Of a stretch of 62,220 nucleotides of DNA, positions 25,754 through 34,227 are shown piece after piece. The notes under the pieces were generated by a model. It did no database searches. It was not told the DNA's origin and saw only the letters and a list, made by a program, of their open reading frames with translations. The position numbers and the translations under genes are program-made. Numbering within the stretch: position 1 is the first letter of the stretch; every line of letters starts with the position of its first letter. The stretch comes from Magnetococcales bacterium. GTDB lineage: Bacteria > Pseudomonadota > Magnetococcia > Magnetococcales > UBA8363. The DNA lies in assembly GCA_015232865.1 (NCBI GenBank), contig JADFYU010000012.1, positions 1-62,220 on the forward strand, read 5' to 3'.

Positions 25754-28249
25754 ATGAATAGAACTCAGAGAAGAGGACAGAAAAAAGCGACCGGTAAAAA
25801 CAAGAAATTGACTTCCAAATCGTTGTCTCATCAAAAAACAGGCAAAAAATCCAATTCATCCGACTCTGAGACTCTCCTTCAACAAGCTCTACGGTTTCAC
25901 CAATCAAGTCAGATAGACGAAGCGCTATCTTTGTACAAAAAAATCCTTGAAGTCGAGTCAAACAATGCTATAGCTCTGACCAATATAAGCGTTATTTTAC
26001 ACAATCAGGGAAAGTGGGACGAAGCAGAACAAAATAATCGGAAAGCTCTTTTGATTACGCCACATAATGCGGATCTTCACAATAATTTAGGTCTTGTCCT
26101 CAAAGATCAGGGAAAAGTAGATGAGGCGATCACATGCTATCGGAAAGCCTTGGAACTTAATCCCAAGATGGTTAACGGTCATTACAATTTGGCTGCAATT
26201 TTAAAAGATCAGGGCAGAGTGGATGAGTCTGTCGAGCAGTATCAGAAGGCTTTGCTGATCAATCCGAACCATTCAAATGCGCTTAATAATCTAGGAAATA
26301 TTTTCAAGGAACTAGGGCGTATTCAAGAGGCGATTGAATGTTATAAAAAATCCTTAAAATCAAATCCAACTTACAGCAGTGGTTACTTTAATTTGGGTAT
26401 AACATACTACCAACAAGGAGAGTTGGACCAAGCCATACAATGCTATGAGAACGTTTTGCAGCTCTCACCACATTTTGCACCAGCCTACTATGCAATAGCG
26501 ATTATCCTAAATAAAAAAGGGCAGAAATCCGCCGCCATAAACCATTATCAAAAAGCCCTCTCCATTAATCCGGGTTATGTCGATGCGTATTATAATCTGG
26601 GATGCTTGTTTAAAGAACTGGACCAATGGTCTGAGGCCTTTTCCATGTTCAAAACGGCTATAACCCTCAACCCGAAAAGCAGTCAATCATGGATTGGTTT
26701 TTCTCAATGTTTGAAAAAGCAACCCTTATCAATCCACGATGAAACTCATTTGCACAACCTTCTGCAAATGATTGACCAACCCAATATTCGACCCCACGAA
26801 TTTTCCAAGGAGATTGTGGGTTCTCTTCGGTTTCACCCCGATTTTTCAGGGGTGTTAGAGAGATTCAGGAAAAATTGGGATATCAATAATGCCGCTCAAT
26901 TATTGACAATCACACTATTGTTACGTTTTATGGCTATCAGTATCATTTCTGATTTGGAAGTAGAAAGACTGTTTACCCATCTACGGAAATGCGCTCTTGA
27001 GACGATCAGTTCGGGTCAAGAGGAAAACATTCAGAGCCTAGTTTTTTATTGCGCTTTGGCGATGCACTGTTTTACAAACGAATATTTGTACTTGGAGACC
27101 AAGGCGGAGCGTGATCAGATTGAGCAGGTTGAAAAAAAGATAACAAACAACCTGGCTCGCGGGAGAGAGGTTTCACCAATCTTACTGGTTATCTTAGCTG
27201 CTTATCGACCTCTGTACAGCTTTTCCTGGTCGGACTCTTTATCGATTCAAAGCAGGTCGGATATTTTGCTACCGTTATGGGTACAACAACTGAGCGATCC
27301 GATCCATGAACAGAAGATTCGAGCTGAAATTCCCTGTATTTCTCCCATTCAGGATTCCGTCTCCCAATCCGTTCGTAATCAGTATGAAGAGTCACCTTAT
27401 CCACGCTGGATTAAAACTGCCTTGCAGGCGAAGCCAAAAAGCGTCAAAGAGTTTTTCCAAGAGTTGGGACTCTCTTTGCACGAGTCAGACCAGCCTTTTT
27501 CCATAACTCCTGAAGTGCTGATAGCCGGATGTGGAACCGGACAACAGGCTCTCCTAACCGCATCCAGATTTTTGAACAGTCAGGTTTTGGCCATTGATCT
27601 CAGTTTAAGCAGTTTATCCTATGCCTTGCGAAAAACCCGGGAGTTACAGGTTTCAAATATCAAATATATGCAAGGGGATATTTTGGAGTTGAAGCAACTG
27701 GATCGTTCGTTCGATCTGATTGAATCTGTCGGGGTGTTGCATCATATGGAACACCCGTTGGTGGGTTGGCAGGTATTGGTTGATTGTCTGAAACCGGGTG
27801 GTGTCATGAAAATCGGCCTATACAGTGAGCGTGCCCGTCGACACATCGTTCAGGCCCGCTCCTGGATCGCTGAAAAAGGCTATTCTTCTTCATCCTTGGA
27901 TGATATCCGCCGTTTTCGCCATGAAATATTTGTGGCTGAACAGCCCAACGATTCCTGGCAAAAATCCTTTATAAAAATCAGTGATTTTTATTATTTAAGT
28001 GGTTGCCGCGATCTATTGTTCCATGTGCAGGAACACCGCTTCACCCTTCCTGAAATTGAAGTAGCTTTAGAAGAGCTGGGTTTGACTTTTATCGGTTTTC
28101 AGTTTGGCAGTGACCAAACCTTGAAAAAGTTCAAGGTGGCTTTTCCCGACAAAGAGTCCCTTAACTCATTAGCAGCCTGGCATCAGTTTGAAAATGAAAA
28201 TCCCGACACTTTTTTTGGTATGTATCAGTTTTGGGTTCAAAAAAGATAA
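25754..28249 (+). CDS. TPR-repeat protein with C-terminal methyltransferase domain
   Basis: An 831-residue fusion. Residues about 40-300 hold seven or so tetratricopeptide repeats (each with the W/L-G-Y-A-F-A-P pattern, for example AITCYRKALELNPKMVNGHYNL). A poorly recognised middle follows (300-545), then a Rossmann-type SAM methyltransferase (about 570-700) with motif I VLIAGCGTGQQALL and DLIESVGVLHHME. The ATG at 25754 has GGAGAG upstream. It is AT-richer, with different codon use, than its neighbours, suggesting recent acquisition. Such proteins usually modify sugars, glycolipids or flagellin; the substrate is unknown. Confidence 0.85.
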   Translation: MNRTQRRGQKKATGKNKKLTSKSLSHQKTGKKSNSSDSETLLQQALRFHQSSQIDEALSLYKKILEVESNNAIALTNISVILHNQGKWDEAEQNNRKALLITPHNADLHNNLGLVLKDQGKVDEAITCYRKALELNPKMVNGHYNLAAILKDQGRVDESVEQYQKALLINPNHSNALNNLGNIFKELGRIQEAIECYKKSLKSNPTYSSGYFNLGITYYQQGELDQAIQCYENVLQLSPHFAPAYYAIAIILNKKGQKSAAINHYQKALSINPGYVDAYYNLGCLFKELDQWSEAFSMFKTAITLNPKSSQSWIGFSQCLKKQPLSIHDETHLHNLLQMIDQPNIRPHEFSKEIVGSLRFHPDFSGVLERFRKNWDINNAAQLLTITLLLRFMAISIISDLEVERLFTHLRKCALETISSGQEENIQSLVFYCALAMHCFTNEYLYLETKAERDQIEQVEKKITNNLARGREVSPILLVILAAYRPLYSFSWSDSLSIQSRSDILLPLWVQQLSDPIHEQKIRAEIPCISPIQDSVSQSVRNQYEESPYPRWIKTALQAKPKSVKEFFQELGLSLHESDQPFSITPEVLIAGCGTGQQALLTASRFLNSQVLAIDLSLSSLSYALRKTRELQVSNIKYMQGDILELKQLDRSFDLIESVGVLHHMEHPLVGWQVLVDCLKPGGVMKIGLYSERARRHIVQARSWIAEKGYSSSSLDDIRRFRHEIFVAEQPNDSWQKSFIKISDFYYLSGCRDLLFHVQEHRFTLPEIEVALEELGLTFIGFQFGSDQTLKKFKVAFPDKESLNSLAAWHQFENENPDTFFGMYQFWVQKR

Positions 28250-28264
28250 AAACTCTCTCCTCCG

Positions 28265-28657
28265 TTAGCTCTGTAAAATTTTTTGATACGCCTCAGCCGA
28301 AAGCAGATTTTCGGCCTCCTGCTCGTTGTCTGGTTTTATGCGAATGATCCAGCCTTTAGCGTAGGGCGAATCGTTGATGAGTTCCGGGGCGTCGAGAAGT
28401 TCGGTGTTGATCTGGGTGACCGTGCCCGATAGGGGGGCGTAGAGATCGGAGACCGATTTCACCGATTCGACCACGCCGAAGGGCTGACCGGCGGCGATCA
28501 GGGTGCCTACTTCAGGCAGTTCGACAAAAACCACATCACCCAGTTGATCGGCGGCAAAGGCGGTAATTCCGACTTCAAATTGATCACCGATGTTACGCAG
28601 CCATTCATGCTCCTTGGTATATTTCAGATCACTGGGGGTTTCGTGTGAGTCGGCCAT
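28265..28657 (-). CDS. gcvH: Glycine cleavage system H protein
   Basis: A 130-residue lipoyl carrier that shuttles aminomethyl groups between the P, T and L proteins. The lipoylated lysine is Lys67 in VESVKSVSDLYAP, within the normal H-protein pattern (KYTKEHEWL, ITAFAADQLGDVVFVELPEVG, and SPYAKGWI). No gcvT or gcvP is nearby. It could also act as a lipoyl relay. The gene is convergent with the TPR-methyltransferase. Confidence 0.96.
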   Translation of the reverse strand: MADSHETPSDLKYTKEHEWLRNIGDQFEVGITAFAADQLGDVVFVELPEVGTLIAAGQPFGVVESVKSVSDLYAPLSGTVTQINTELLDAPELINDSPYAKGWIIRIKPDNEQEAENLLSAEAYQKILQS

Positions 28658-28703
28658 AACAGTTCCTTTTCCGTGTGTTTATAGAGCTGGATTCGGCAGG
28701 AAA

Positions 28704-29753
28704 TCATATTTCCAAAAACCGGGATAGAGAGATTAATGCCCCTGCCAGGCCAAGCGCAATGCCCAAAACCAGAATAACCAGCAGTTGCTCAATGGGCAGA
28801 TAATGGAAGTTGAGGTAGATACCGAAGGCGGCTCCCAACTCACGGGTGGTTCCTTCGGCACCCCAAAACAGCAGGGTGATAAACATCAAAGCCCCCACCG
28901 CTCCAAAAAGTCCTTGAATAACCCCTTCATAGATAAACGGTGTTTTGATAAAGGCGTCGGTCGCCCCCATGAATCGCATCACCTCCACCTCTTCCCGGCG
29001 AGCGATGATGGTCAGTTTGATGGTGTTGGAGACGATCAGGGCAACGGCGGTCAGCAACAAGATCGTCAAGGCATTGCCCAAAAAACGAAAGGTGTGTAGC
29101 ACCGCAGAGAGCTTTTGCGCCCAGAGTTGATCGTAGGAGACCGCTTCGACACCAACCCAGTTGCCGATTTCCTTGGCCAGCTGAGCGGTTCGTTCGTCGG
29201 CAACACCGGCCAATTGAAACTCTACGGAATAGGGAAGCGGATTTTCGTCCAGATTGTCCAACAGACCAGCCTCGGTGCCCAACATGCTTTTCATCCGGCT
29301 CATGGCTTCAGCCGGAGAGACCACCACGACCCGTTCGGCTTCGGGAATGGCGGCAATTTTGTTTTGAATCTGTTGTAACTGCTCAAAAGAGGATTTTTCC
29401 AGCAAAAAAACGGTAATCAAATTGTCCCCGGTCCAACTTTCCAGGGCGGTGTTGGCATTGGCCAGCAAAAGGGTAAAAGAACCGAAGATGGTCAGGGAGA
29501 GGGCGATAATAACGGTGGTCGTCCAGTGCGAAAGGGAACCGGCTTGAAACCGACTCCACGCCCGTTTTAAGCTGCGCCATTGAAAGTTGTTGCTGATGAC
29601 TGGACTGGCGCTACCGATTGTTGGCTGGGTCTTTCCCCGTTTTACAACGTTGGGACGACTGCTTTTTGTTAAAAGTCCAGGGCGACGACTGCTGCGCGGA
29701 ACCGGTTTTGAGTCTCGACGGCGGGTTGAAAATCCATCAGGTGTTGGAATCAT
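28704..29753 (-). CDS. ftsX: Cell-division permease FtsX
   Basis: A 349-residue protein: a cytoplasmic, basic N-terminal tail of about 65 residues (unusually long), four helices, a large periplasmic loop (about 100-215) and the C-terminal FtsX domain with RREEVEVMRFMGATDAFIKTPF. With FtsE it forms an ABC complex that activates periplasmic murein hydrolases at the septum. The ATG overlaps the ftsE stop by 4 bp (ATGA). Confidence 0.94.
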   Translation of the reverse strand: MIPTPDGFSTRRRDSKPVPRSSRRPGLLTKSSRPNVVKRGKTQPTIGSASPVISNNFQWRSLKRAWSRFQAGSLSHWTTTVIIALSLTIFGSFTLLLANANTALESWTGDNLITVFLLEKSSFEQLQQIQNKIAAIPEAERVVVVSPAEAMSRMKSMLGTEAGLLDNLDENPLPYSVEFQLAGVADERTAQLAKEIGNWVGVEAVSYDQLWAQKLSAVLHTFRFLGNALTILLLTAVALIVSNTIKLTIIARREEVEVMRFMGATDAFIKTPFIYEGVIQGLFGAVGALMFITLLFWGAEGTTRELGAAFGIYLNFHYLPIEQLLVILVLGIALGLAGALISLSRFLEI

Positions 29754-30442
29754 GACACGCCCTCCTCCAATATCCGGGCTGATTCCGGCAGATAAACCAC
29801 CTCACCTTCGGCCATTTCGATATGCGGATGGTGGATCTCTCGGGCCAGATCGACGTCATGGGTTACCAATAAAATGGTCGTCCCCTGTTGATGGAGGGTT
29901 TGGAACAAGGAGAGAATCCGCCGACCCATCTCTTTATCCAGATTTCCGGTCGGCTCATCTGCAATGACCAAGGCGGGTCGGTTGACCGTCGCTCTGGCAA
30001 TAGCCACCCGTTGTTGCTCACCACCAGAGAGCGAGATGGGGTTTTGATAGATGTAATCTTTCAGTCCAACCGCCTCTAACGTACGCATGACCTGACCGGG
30101 TATTCGATCCGGCTCCTGACCCGCAACCTCCATAGCCAGTGCGACATTGTCATAAACGCTGCGATCGAATAACAGTTTATAATCCTGAAAAATAACACCG
30201 ATGCTGCGCCGGAGCAGGGGAAGCTGTTTGTTGGTCAGTTGATCCACGTTCCGACCTGCAACGACAACCGTACCGCTGGAGGCTCTCTGAGCGCGATAGA
30301 TCAGTTTTAGAATGCTGGTTTTTCCTGCCCCGGAATGACCGGTCAAAAAATAAAAAGAGCCTTTGGGGATGGCAAAAGAGATCTCTCTCAGCGCTTCATA
30401 TCCGGTAGGATAGCGCATGCTGACTTGATGAAATCTGATCAT
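29750..30442 (-). CDS. ftsE: Cell-division ATP-binding protein FtsE
   Basis: A 230-residue ABC ATPase with Walker [14 protein letters not shown], signature [13 protein letters not shown], Walker [13 protein letters not shown] and the switch histidine in LLVTHD. It powers FtsX conformational change that stimulates envelope hydrolases during division. It opens the ftsE-ftsX unit; the 260-bp stretch to the divergent DUF3426 gene should hold its promoter. Confidence 0.96.
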   Translation of the reverse strand: MIRFHQVSMRYPTGYEALREISFAIPKGSFYFLTGHSGAGKTSILKLIYRAQRASSGTVVVAGRNVDQLTNKQLPLLRRSIGVIFQDYKLLFDRSVYDNVALAMEVAGQEPDRIPGQVMRTLEAVGLKDYIYQNPISLSGGEQQRVAIARATVNRPALVIADEPTGNLDKEMGRRILSLFQTLHQQGTTILLVTHDVDLAREIHHPHIEMAEGEVVYLPESARILEEGVS

Positions 30443-30702
30443 GAATGATTATCTTGGCAATATTCTTGTATGTTGATCACATTCAGCACCCCAAATTCCA
30501 GACTCCAATAAAATAGATCTGGTCATGTTAACCCCTGTCACCACGGTTAACAAGCAGGTTAGTGAAATTGGTTTCCAAAGAAGGAAGGTGCATACTGATT
30601 CGCGGTTATGTTACTCTTCTTTTTAGTTAATTTTTTTTCAACTGGGTTGGTCCGTGCTCCATTTTTTCAGTCAATTTTTTTCAAGTTTTGGAGGAATATC
30701 GG

Positions 30703-31875
30703 GTGATCGTTGAATGTGAGAATTGTGGGAGCAACTTTGACGTTGATGACATCATGTTGATGCCATCCGGGCGAAAGCTGAAGTGCTCTTCCTGCAAAAC
30801 GGTCTTTTTCCAACCACCTCCCAGTGAAGATGAGGAGCCGATAACCGATTTTCCAAGCCAGACCGATGTGCTTGACGAGGCCGAAGAGGAGGCTTTTTTT
30901 GAAGAGGAAGAGGAGGTTGACTCCGAAGCCGATACCTTCATCGGGCCGTCTACGCCCGGTATGAATCAAACCTCCGATTTCGAGCCTGAAGAGATCTCCT
31001 CTTTTGACCCGGAAGAAGAGGAGGAGGAAGAGATCACCTCCTTTGACCAGGAAGAAGAAGAGGAGGAAGAGATCACCTCTTTCAGCCAGGACGCAGAAGA
31101 GGAGGAGGAAGAGATCACCTCCTTTGACCAGGAAGAAGAGGAGGAGGAAGAGATCATCTCTTTCAGCCAGGACGCAGAAGAGGAGAAAGAACCCAGCTTT
31201 GTCGCCTCGAAGCCAGATCCAGATTTCTCCCTGGATTCCGAAGAGATGGACGAAGAGGACGAGGAAACGGATGAGGATGATTTTGAGCCGGTGGCGGGTT
31301 CACCTTTTATGGACCGGATTACTCCGTTCAATAAAATATTTTTATCGTTGGCCGCGCTCTTATTGGTGGTTTTGGGGGCGAATTGGCTTTCGTTTACCCA
31401 GTGGTGGGAGTATAAATCCCACTCCATGAGTTCGGACTTTCAGTTGACCCAGTTGGAGGGAGAGTGGCGCAGCTATGAGTTTGGTCCGGTATTATTGATC
31501 CAGGGTAGCATCAAAAACACCTCAAAAGTGACCCAATCCGTACCGAAAATCGGTGTCTCCCTGTATGACGAAGCCAACAAACAGCTCAATCACATATCGG
31601 TCGTTCCCGATCGAATTGTCTCCGATGAAATCCTCGACAATTCCGGCGAGTCGGCCCTGCGCTCCATTACTGAACTGCAAGAAGATGTCAACAAGATCAA
31701 GGTCGATAAATTGTGGCCCAACAAAGAGATGAAGTTTCAAGCCCTGTTTATTCAGCCGCCGGTTGAGGCCAGCCGCTATCAGATCGATTATGAACCATTG
31801 GGGGACGAAGCCAAGAGTGCCGGAGGTGCCAAGACTGGACGACCGGGCACCCGGACATTCAGTGGAAACTTCTAA
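30703..31875 (+). CDS. MJ0042 zinc-ribbon membrane protein with acidic repeat region (DUF3426-type)
   Basis: A 390-residue protein. The N-terminal zinc ribbon has CENCGSNFDV and CSSCKTVF (two CxxC pairs) as in the MJ0042 family. Residues about 95-165 are five near-identical acidic blocks (EEITSFDQ or EEITSFSQDA), followed by a hydrophobic anchor (about 215-235, LSLAALLLVVLGANW) and a C-terminal DUF3426-like outer domain. I set the start at the GTG at 30703 because GGAGG lies eight bases before it; a TTG at 30688 overlaps that GGAGG. It may be a membrane sensor of unknown signal. Confidence 0.82.
   Translation: MIVECENCGSNFDVDDIMLMPSGRKLKCSSCKTVFFQPPPSEDEEPITDFPSQTDVLDEAEEEAFFEEEEEVDSEADTFIGPSTPGMNQTSDFEPEEISSFDPEEEEEEEITSFDQEEEEEEEITSFSQDAEEEEEEITSFDQEEEEEEEIISFSQDAEEEKEPSFVASKPDPDFSLDSEEMDEEDEETDEDDFEPVAGSPFMDRITPFNKIFLSLAALLLVVLGANWLSFTQWWEYKSHSMSSDFQLTQLEGEWRSYEFGPVLLIQGSIKNTSKVTQSVPKIGVSLYDEANKQLNHISVVPDRIVSDEILDNSGESALRSITELQEDVNKIKVDKLWPNKEMKFQALFIQPPVEASRYQIDYEPLGDEAKSAGGAKTGRPGTRTFSGNF
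30987..31190 (+). repeat. In-gene tandem repeats encoding acidic blocks
   Basis: Two copies of an 81-bp (27-codon) unit, each made of two related half-units, sit inside the zinc-ribbon protein. They are highly purine-rich on the plus strand (gaagagatcacctc type). The repeat length is a multiple of three, so copy-number change would keep the frame. This is a candidate site of length variation. Confidence 0.7.
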
Positions 31876-31987
31876 TGGGGCGACTGACCTCAGGCAGCGA
31901 CAAAGTAGAGTGGTACGAACATTGCTTGATATTCTTCCATTGAATACAAGAGGAAATGGCACCTTTTTATAATTATGGGGAATATCG

Positions 31988-32776
31988 GTGAAGATTAAAT
32001 CCATTTTAGCGTCGGGGCTTTTGGCCGGACTGTTTTTTTCATCCACTCTGACCGCCGGAATTCCGGTACATAAAAAGGGCTGTGAGTTTCCCTTGGATGG
32101 AGTTGAGCTTTGTTGGGAAGCGACCGCAGGAATGGGTACGGATCATGCGCCCTACGAAGAGCTGCACTTGTTACCCATCTCGCGAGTATTGGCCGGCGAG
32201 GAGCAGGTATTGGTCGATTATACGCGGCAGATCTATCGACAACTGCTGCCTGGCTCACTGGCTGAACGGCTGATCCCGGAATGGAAACCGGTCTATCACC
32301 TGGAACAAGCCATGATGAGCGGCCAGGAGTGGGGATGGCCGGCCTATATGTGGATCTCTCCACGAGCCATGCGCAACAGCAGTGAAATGAGTCCGGGTCT
32401 GGTCGATTGGGATGTCTATTTTTTTGGTGACAACCAGTTGGTTCGCACCCTGAGAATTCGTGTCGAGGCCAACCCCAATCAGGGTGATAACGGATTGGAA
32501 ACCATGACCGCCACCGGTGTGGCACTTGTCGCCAGCGCCCGATCCAGTCTCTCGCCGCTGGTCACCGCTGCAACAGTAGCGGCTGCCGGCAGCATGAAAA
32601 CAGCCAATCCGCCAGAGGCCGGTATCTCATTGGAACTGATGACTGAATTGGCCACCCGAAAAATTCTCTATCTGGCTCAATTTCCAATTTCCGACCTGGC
32701 TCCGGAGCCGGCGCAGAAAAAAACCCTGACCGATCGCTTCAACAACTGGTCTGATACTATTTTTGCACCGAAATAA
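31988..32776 (+). CDS. Secreted protein of unknown function
   Basis: A 262-residue protein with a clear signal peptide (residues 1-23, SILASGLLAGLFFSSTLTAG) and two cysteines soon after (KKGCEF, ELCWEA) that could form a disulfide. No recognised domain; the segment MTATGVALVASARSSLSP is low in complexity. It begins at GTG with GGGGAAT upstream and overlaps the next start by 1 base (TAATG), suggesting coupling to the exonuclease gene. The function is unknown. Confidence 0.72.
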   Translation: MKIKSILASGLLAGLFFSSTLTAGIPVHKKGCEFPLDGVELCWEATAGMGTDHAPYEELHLLPISRVLAGEEQVLVDYTRQIYRQLLPGSLAERLIPEWKPVYHLEQAMMSGQEWGWPAYMWISPRAMRNSSEMSPGLVDWDVYFFGDNQLVRTLRIRVEANPNQGDNGLETMTATGVALVASARSSLSPLVTAATVAAAGSMKTANPPEAGISLELMTELATRKILYLAQFPISDLAPEPAQKKTLTDRFNNWSDTIFAPK

Positions 32777-33615
32777 TGTTTAAAGACATAAAAAAACAGG
32801 TTTGGGCCTTCGATGCCGAATGGGTTCCTGACCCTCGTTCCGGTCGCATTCTCTATAAACTTTCCGAGCAGTTGTCGGATCAGGAGGTTATGGAACAAAT
32901 GTGGCTGCGAGGTGGAGCGACCGAGGAGAATCCAACCCCCTACTTGAAAACGGTTCAGTGTCGTCTGGTCTCCATTGCCATGGTTCAGCGTCAGATTCAT
33001 GACAATGGCGTGGTTGTTTTGCGTCTGCTCTCGCTGCCAAAAGAGTTGGATGGTCAGACCGGTGAGCGGGAAATTTTACAAAAATTTCTCGGCGCATTGG
33101 GCGACCGTCAACCGCAATTGGTAGGATACAACTCTCTGGCAGCTGATATTCGGATTATGGTTCAAAGAGGCATCACCCAGGGGATTACAGCGGCCAAGTT
33201 TGCCCAACGCCCCAACAAACCATGGGAAGGCGTCGACTATTTTGCACGAGGTGGGGATTGGCATATCGATCTGAAGGATTATGCCGCACCCGGTTGGGGC
33301 AGCGGAACCCCTTCACTGAACGAGATGGCGGTACTCTCCGGCATTCCCGGTAAAATGGAGACCGATGGTCAGCAGGTTCCCAAACTGTGGCTTGAGGGGC
33401 GTTTGGATAAAATCGTCGCCTACAACGAGTTTGACGCCCTGACCACCTATCTGGTTTGGCTGCGCATGGCCTATTTTTCCGGCTTGGTCAGCCCGAATCA
33501 ATATGAAAAGGAACAACAACTGACCCGCACCCTGATCACCACCGAGGCGGAACACAAACCCTATCTGCTGGATTATTTGACCGAGTGGGATCGCCTGATT
33601 GCCGCCTGGCAATAA
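32776..33615 (+). CDS. Predicted DEDDy 3'-5' exonuclease (PolB-exo-like)
   Basis: A 279-residue protein of the predicted 3'-5' exonuclease family related to the PolB exonuclease domain. Metal-binding acidics are visible: FDAEW near residue 10 (DxE), VGYNSLAADIRIM in the middle (the second Asp), and YNEFDALTTYLVWLR near the end (YxxxD, Exo III). No polymerase domain follows. It is translated in tandem with the secreted protein upstream. The cellular role is not defined. Confidence 0.84.
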   Translation: MFKDIKKQVWAFDAEWVPDPRSGRILYKLSEQLSDQEVMEQMWLRGGATEENPTPYLKTVQCRLVSIAMVQRQIHDNGVVVLRLLSLPKELDGQTGEREILQKFLGALGDRQPQLVGYNSLAADIRIMVQRGITQGITAAKFAQRPNKPWEGVDYFARGGDWHIDLKDYAAPGWGSGTPSLNEMAVLSGIPGKMETDGQQVPKLWLEGRLDKIVAYNEFDALTTYLVWLRMAYFSGLVSPNQYEKEQQLTRTLITTEAEHKPYLLDYLTEWDRLIAAWQ

Positions 33616-33710
33616 TCCGACAACTGCCGAATTGTGAGTGTGATCAACTATCTTCTGCTCATTTCGCAGGAAACTTGCCGAATAGACCCTTGAATTGCTA
33701 AAATGCACTT

Positions 33711-34211
33711 ATGAGCATGAATAATCCACATAAGGGTGACGTCATTCGTCTTCTTCTGGAGACGGAAGGGCGGATCATGCTCTGTCTGGATGCAACCTAT
33801 AGCGGGGTTGATGTGCCGAGCCGCTTTAAAAAAGATTTCAGCTTGATGCTGATTCTAAATGCCAACATGCCGCAACCCATTCACATTGAAAAAGAGTCCG
33901 TCAGCTCAGAACTCCGTTTTGGTGGCATACCCCACTATTGCGTCATTCCGTTCGATGCGTTGTGGTGTGTTTTCAACCCAGACTCCAGCCACGGCATGGT
34001 CTGGCCGGAATCCATGCCCGCAGAGGTGCTCAGACAACACGGACTCTCCTCGTTCAACGGTTTGACTCTGCCTGATATTCCGGTGGAAATGGTGGAAGGG
34101 AGTCACGCAAAATCCCCTTTTCAGGTTATCGAAGGCGGAGCTGTGACACCGAAGAAAACCGCTCAAAAGAGCAGCCTGAAAGCCAAACCCAACCTAAAGC
34201 TGGTTGAGTAG
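33711..34211 (+). CDS. sspB: ClpXP adaptor SspB (alphaproteobacterial type)
   Basis: A 166-residue adaptor that tethers ssrA-tagged and other substrates to ClpX. The folded domain (about 10-125) includes RIMLCLDATYSGVDVPSRFK and IPFDALWCVFNPDSS. A flexible linker then leads to a short C-terminal tail ending NLKLVE, comparable with the ClpX-binding tail (LRVVK in E. coli). No strong ribosome site precedes the ATG, so the start could be codon 3. It is convergent with the carbamoyltransferase gene, 16 bp apart. Confidence 0.88.
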   Translation: MSMNNPHKGDVIRLLLETEGRIMLCLDATYSGVDVPSRFKKDFSLMLILNANMPQPIHIEKESVSSELRFGGIPHYCVIPFDALWCVFNPDSSHGMVWPESMPAEVLRQHGLSSFNGLTLPDIPVEMVEGSHAKSPFQVIEGGAVTPKKTAQKSSLKAKPNLKLVE

Positions 34212-34227
34212 AAGATCGCAGAAACCC

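Noticed and set aside
31004..31429. Arg/Lys-rich frame overlapping the acidic zinc-ribbon protein
   Set aside because: It is the shifted frame of GAAGAG-type repeats; composition is explained by the real acidic coding frame.
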